A DNA stretch of 64,000 bases from NCBI GenBank assembly GCA_011634665.1, contig WAEK01000004.1, positions 2,113,501-2,177,500 of the forward strand, read 5' to 3'. The position numbers and the translations under genes were made by a program. Below the pieces are notes generated by a model that did not search any database, was not told the origin of the DNA, and saw nothing but the letters and a program-made list of their open reading frames with translations. This document shows, one piece after another, positions 59,564-64,000 of this stretch (its first letter is position 1; every line of letters starts with the position of its first letter). The stretch comes from Mortierella sp. BCC40632. Taxonomy: Eukaryota; Mortierellomycota; Mortierellomycetes; Mortierellales; Mortierellaceae.

Positions 59564-59765
59564 TCAGGCAGTAAAAGAAAGTGGTTCGAGGCGGTAGTGC
59601 GCGGAGATATTCGGGCAGTGGCTAGTACCAGTTCCGATCTTTCCAGGACATTTGATATTTCCCTTACATTTGTTCCACATCCATAGTTTTCCAAACGAGT
59701 GGTTGGGACAGGTGCGACTGTCGCGAGCACTGATCGGTAAGTCGAGCAGAGACCTGTTCCTGTTG
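59564..59765 (-). CDS. possible terminal exon of a small cysteine-containing protein
   Basis: On the minus strand a pyrimidine tract with a TTTTGCCCAG acceptor is followed by an open frame of about 66 residues reading RNRSLLDLPISARDSRTCPN, then SFGKLWMWNKCKGNIKCPGK, ending LEPLSFTA. It has four Cys in a spacing that suggests a small folded domain. A CTATAAAAG TATA-like site on the same strand at about 60063-60072 lies 300 bases upstream. I could not place a convincing first exon between them. Weak evidence. Confidence 0.3.
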
Positions 59766-60739
59766 ATCCTGGGCAAAAGAGAGGAAGAGATGGTCAGTGC
59801 TCCTCTCTGCTAATGACAGCCTATAAACGATAGACTATCTGGGTCAACGGTCGGTTTCTCTCTCGAAACCTGCTCTCTTCCTTTCCCCTAGTCTATCCAA
59901 AGCAAAAAGAAAAAAGAAAAAAAAAAAAGAGCATCCGGCAGAAAAGAGAGCATGCAATAGAGAGAGAGAGCCAAGGCACTCCGAGAAAAGATACGGAGTA
60001 AGGTCACGCCCCCCTGTCGGACAGAGAAAAAAAAAAATAGAGGCCCGTCTGCGCAAACCCTCTTTTATAGTTGGCTCTTCCGCAACTGAATCTGCGTCCT
60101 GGTTGTCCGACTCACAGGACAACTGTGGCCAACCCCCGAAAAAATAAAAAATAAAGAGGTGGACAGGGCGGGAATGTGTGCGTGCGTTAATGTTGTGTGT
60201 GGGGGGAGTAAGAAAGAAAGAAAGAAAGAGAACAATGAACGAAAAAAAGGAAAAAAGAAAGAAAGGAGCGCATACTTTCTGGGATGGCGTGTGCACACGC
60301 ACAGGTCGGAACAAACATTCACACATTCACACACACACACAGACACATACACACACACACGCACACACACGCACAATCACACACATACACACGGCGTGGC
60401 CAATGATCTTGTCGCGTCCTGTGTCCATCCATCACACCCTATCCTTTTCGTGCCTGCACAGCACAGCATTCTTCCGCTGCACGGATACACCCGACCAGCG
60501 CCTGGCTTCTGTCATCTCATTCTCTGCACTGTCACCTTTTATTATTAGTATTATTTCTATCCCTTTGCTCTGACTGTTCTTCTCTCCCTGCTCTGTCCAG
60601 GTCTTTTTTCTATGCCTAAATACTTGCTACTGAGGAGAGGAGACAGAGCAGGAGGAGAGTAGCCACGGTAAGGAACAAGTGTGGAAACAAAGGAGCGTCT
60701 ATTCTGACAAAATGACAAAACGACACACATCTCCAGAAA

Positions 60740-60885
60740 GAAGGAGAGAGAGAAATAGAGAGAGAGAGAGAGAGATATGGATATATAGAGATAGAGATAT
60801 ATATATAGAGATATATATATAGATATAGATAGATAGATATAGATATTATATATATATATATATAGAGAGAGATATAGAGATATAT
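60740..60885. repeat. GA / GATA / TA microsatellite cluster
   Basis: Compound simple-sequence tract of AGAGAG, GATATA and TATATA units on the + strand. Confidence 0.88.
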
Positions 60886-61864
60886 ATATATGGGTCGACC
60901 GACCGACCGATATAGGCGTAATATATAGTTAGTTATCAGTATATCAATCAGGTCAATATATATATATGAATAGGTATTTTTTTTATATATCTCCGCCTTT
61001 TTTTTCTTCTTCTTCTTCTTCTTCTCTGCCCCCCCACCTCACCCACCCCATCCACCCACCTCAAAACTCTCCTCTTCTGCTCTTTTCTCTCTCTTCTCTC
61101 TCTCTCTCTTTTTTTCTCTCTCTCTCCCTTTTTGCTCGATTGATTTGAATGTGCTCTTTTTTATATTTCTTCTGATTTTGGATCTTCTTCTTCCTCATTG
61201 GATGGATGGATGGATGGATGGCTCGACCATCTTTTTTGGACAGAAGAACAAGTCAACTAGTTGGCAGGTATATTGACGAGAAGAGCGAATGACAATGGCG
61301 TAGAAGGATGGTGTTGGTCGAAGCCGAGTCCAGCAGCAGTACGAGAGCCACACGAGCAGAGCGAGTGTGGGAGAGGCGTGGCAAGAGAGCGAGAAAGGGA
61401 CCCATCATTTGGGTCGACCGACCGACCGACCGCCAGGCGTAAAGCCCAGCCAGTTCAGTTCAGTCAGTCAGAGTCAATCAGGTCAATCAGGTCAGCCCCC
61501 GTGAATAGGTCTTTTTTTTTTTTTCTCCGCCTTTTTTTTTTATCTTCTTCTTCTTTTTTTTTCCCCCCACCTCAATAATCTCCCCATCCACCCACCTCGT
61601 TTATCCCCTCTTTTTTCCTCATGTGCTTGACCCATCCGTCCGGATTTCCAGGTCCATATCTGATCTTTGTTTGATTATATCTCGATATTTGTTTTAACAA
61701 CGGGATATAATAAAATAATAATAATAATATATATATATATATATCTCTATCTCTCTCGCTCGCTTTCATTTTGGGCCCCTCTTCTCCCTGTCCTGTCTCT
61801 ACCCTTTCCTCCTCCTCCGCCCCACTCCAGTCCTACCTCAGTCCCACCCCGCCCACCGTGTCTT

Positions 61865-64000
61865 ATGGACTGGTCGCCGTCCCTCGACGCCGCCATCACC
61901 CCCGTTGACAGCCACGGCCTCATGGACTCCCCCTACAGCCACTCCTCCACCGCCCTTCCAATGGACTCCCACTACGCTGCCCATCCGCAGCGCCGCGAGT
62001 TCATCGACCCCATCATGGCCGAGCACATTGCTGACCTCTGTCAACTCAAGCTCCAACAGGCCTCCACTGGTCGCCACCATTCCTTGCTCCGACAGGTCCA
62101 ACTCTCCTGGTAGGTTCCCCTGTTCACTCTCCTCTCCTCTTCTCCTTCAGCTCCCAGTCCACAGGTAGAGTTGAGTAGAGAAGAAAAAAAAAAAAAAAAA
62201 AATGACCACCCGCTCCAAGCCCGGTGCATCGCTTCCGGCTGCGGCTGACGGGTCTACTTGACTCTTTTCTTTTTTTTCTTCCTGTTTCCTGGCCTCGCAC
62301 ACACATTGTCTATTGACATCCCTACTCTCCAGACCGACAGGACCGATATAGGCATTCAAAACAGGGCTTCCTCCAGTACGCAGTACGCCGCGGGCACAGC
62401 TCCCCTCTTAGGGGCGTTCGCTTTTTTTGGTTGCTTTTTTGGATGGCTGTCGCAGAGTAGAACATGGCTGCGTGTCCCTTCTATTTTCTTTTTTATATTT
62501 TTATATATGAATCCTTCTGGGGGGGGGGGAGGAACGCAAGTAGCCCCCACGCGAGCTGCCAAAAGGGAGAAAGAATGAGAGTGAACTAGAGTGAATTCCA
62601 TAGGAAGAAGAAGAAGAAAAAGAAAAAGAAAAAGAACAAACGAAAAGAAGAAAAAAAAAAAAAGGTCGAAGCGACATAACTCTGTATGCAGTCTTGCTAA
62701 TGCATCCGTGCCTTTTGGCTCCTCTTTTCTTTGTGTGCCTGTTCCATTCTGTTGACGGGGCTTTTAGTATGTTACATCGTATCCGGATGCAGGCATTCCT
62801 ACGCCCGGTAATGAACGGATACCACCAGCACTACTACCAGCAGCAGCAGCAACATCAACAACATCAACAACAACATCAGCAGCAGCAACAACATCAGCAG
62901 CAGCAACTAGCTGCCTTTGATCTAGAATCTGCCACTTCTCAGTCTTCTCCAGCAATGGGCCCAGTCCGTGGATACGAATGGGACCAAGAGTCCTTTGGTG
63001 GCGATGCAAGTCAACTCGCTTCCAACCTCTCTCTTGATATGTTGCTCGGAATAGGATCTACCTCATCTGGACCGTCTCCACAACCACCGCAGCCAGCCAT
63101 CCAGTCGTCAGAGGACCAAGCTGCAGTATTTGGACTTGCGCATCCACATCACCTCGGCCAACATCACCATCTCTCGTCTATCCCCATTGTTGCCTTTGAG
63201 GGAGGATACGGCTCGTCTGTAACGGACCCCGGTGGAGAGACTGGTGTGGTGGGCATTGATTCTCTATCGCACGGAGCGTCGGCTGAAATGTCCCTGGATC
63301 ATACTAGTCCACACTCATTGCGGCCCGTCCATGGCTCGTCTCCAGTCCTTGCCCACCAACCACAACAGTCATCACCTACCCCCATCACCCCTGTCTCGCA
63401 GCAACCCACGCAACAGCAACAGCAACAGCACTCGGCCTCGGTTGGTCTGCCCCAGCAGAGTTACTATGAGCTCTTGATGGCTGCTAGCCCAAACGAGCCC
63501 CTTTCCCAGCTACTGTCCACGAGTGCAACCACAATGGTTTCTTCATCCTTTACTGCTTCCTCTGCAGCCCCATCCCTGCCTGCGTCCGCTTCTGCCTCCT
63601 CACCATCACAGCTACCGTTGGAACATTCCGCATACTCGGCCTTTGGAGCCGTTGTCATGCCATCCTCTACAGCAGACTGTGCAGAGGCTTCATCTGCTAC
63701 GGACCCCAGTGCTGAAATCTTGCCTTCAGAGTCGCCTCTCTCTGCCGTCCCTTCCGCCTACCCAGTCTCTACCTCAGGCTATTCGGTCGAGACCCTGAAC
63801 AGTGACAACAGTTCGAACCATGCTATGGCCTCACCTCAAACTATTCCCTTGACTACTAAAGAGATCATGGATGCACTTTCTGGCCAGTTCCCCATACAGC
63901 CTATGGCTCCTGTTTCCGAGATAGTATCATCTAGTCAAGCCTCTCCACACGAACTCTCTTCCTCTTCTTCTTCTTCTGCTCCTCTAGTGTCTGTGTCGGC
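61865..64000 (+). CDS. Gln/Ser-rich regulator-like protein, 3' end beyond the window
   Basis: Exon 1 (61865-62109) and exon 2 (from 62768, open to the window end), phase 2 junction; at least 492 residues and no stop in view. Exon 1 reads MDWSPSLDAAITPVDSHGLM and a conserved-looking block RREFIDPIMAEHIADLCQLK. Across the splice this continues as QVQLS then C, MLHRIRMQAFLRPVMNGY. Exon 2 then has a Gln/His tract, then long Ser, Pro, Thr and Gln-rich sequence with a second poly-Gln run, the composition of a transcriptional activation region. No DNA-binding domain is visible in this part; it may lie beyond the window. The block around residues 50-92 is loosely reminiscent of SERTA motifs (see findings). 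The 658-base intron ends with CTTTTAG. A long pyrimidine-rich leader precedes the ATG. Confidence 0.72.

Larger units (their letters stand above)
58942..61864. other. intergenic with simple repeats and an imperfect duplication
   Basis: Contains a T run at 59412-59439, (CA)n at 60320-60390, a GA/GATA/TA tract at about 60740-60885, TTC blocks (61008-61025), (GGAT)n at 61200-61221 and a (TA)n at 61727-61743. A direct imperfect duplication lies at 60891-61062 and 61410-61598 (see findings). The last part is the leader of the regulator-like gene. One possible minus-strand exon (59564-59765) is listed separately. Confidence 0.55.

Overview
This window is nuclear DNA of a filamentous fungus. Genes have many short introns with GTAAGT/GTATGT donors and CAG/TAG acceptors, conserved eukaryotic housekeeping genes sit close together on both strands, and the spaces between them are full of (CT)n/(GA)n microsatellites and long A/T runs. 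Gene content and intron style fit Mucoromycota, most likely Mortierellomycota; this placement is inference. I see no rRNA, tRNA, CRISPR array, complete transposon or plasmid/phage feature.

Layout. 0-5 kb: a monocarboxylate-porter-like MFS transporter (+) and the mitochondrial AAA extractase MSP1/ATAD1 (+). 8-14.4 kb: three membrane or secreted proteins: a mucin-like single-pass protein (+), a secreted acidic protein (-) and a one-TM protein with two PPxY motifs (-). 19-37 kb: an RNA-processing neighbourhood holding UTP12/WDR3 (-), NCBP2/CBP20 (+), SF3A2 (-) and SF3A3 (-), interrupted by an 8-cysteine type I membrane protein (-) and the small 2-oxoglutarate dehydrogenase subunit KGD4 (-). 37.7-44 kb: a type II membrane PC-esterase-like protein (-), FKBP12 (+) and a 59-residue membrane protein (+). 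46.9-49.3 kb: a UFD1/zinc-finger/AZUL/UBA-like protein (-). 49.3-57.8 kb: an 8.5-kb stretch with no gene I can support. 57.8-58.9 kb: an intronless secreted subtilase (+). 61.9 kb to the end: a Gln/Ser-rich regulator-like gene (+) that runs off the window.

How the genes relate. UTP12 and NCBP2 are divergent, 480 bp apart; NCBP2 and SF3A2 are convergent. SF3A2 and SF3A3 are two of the three subunits of the U2 snRNP SF3a complex and start within 12 kb of each other. FKBP12 and the esterase-like gene are divergent. The remaining genes do not form an evident pathway.

Main oddities: the SF3A2 exon 1/intron 1 junction lacks any GT donor, as if two bases were missing; a protein joins a UFD1 fold to a UBE3A-type AZUL zinc finger; a mucin-like protein carries a possible SEA-like fold with a tetra-arginine loop; there are several tiny exons (an ATG-only exon, 11 nt, 16 nt, 27 nt). 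Intron boundaries were placed by eye from consensus sites, reading phase and protein-family similarity, and have no transcript support.
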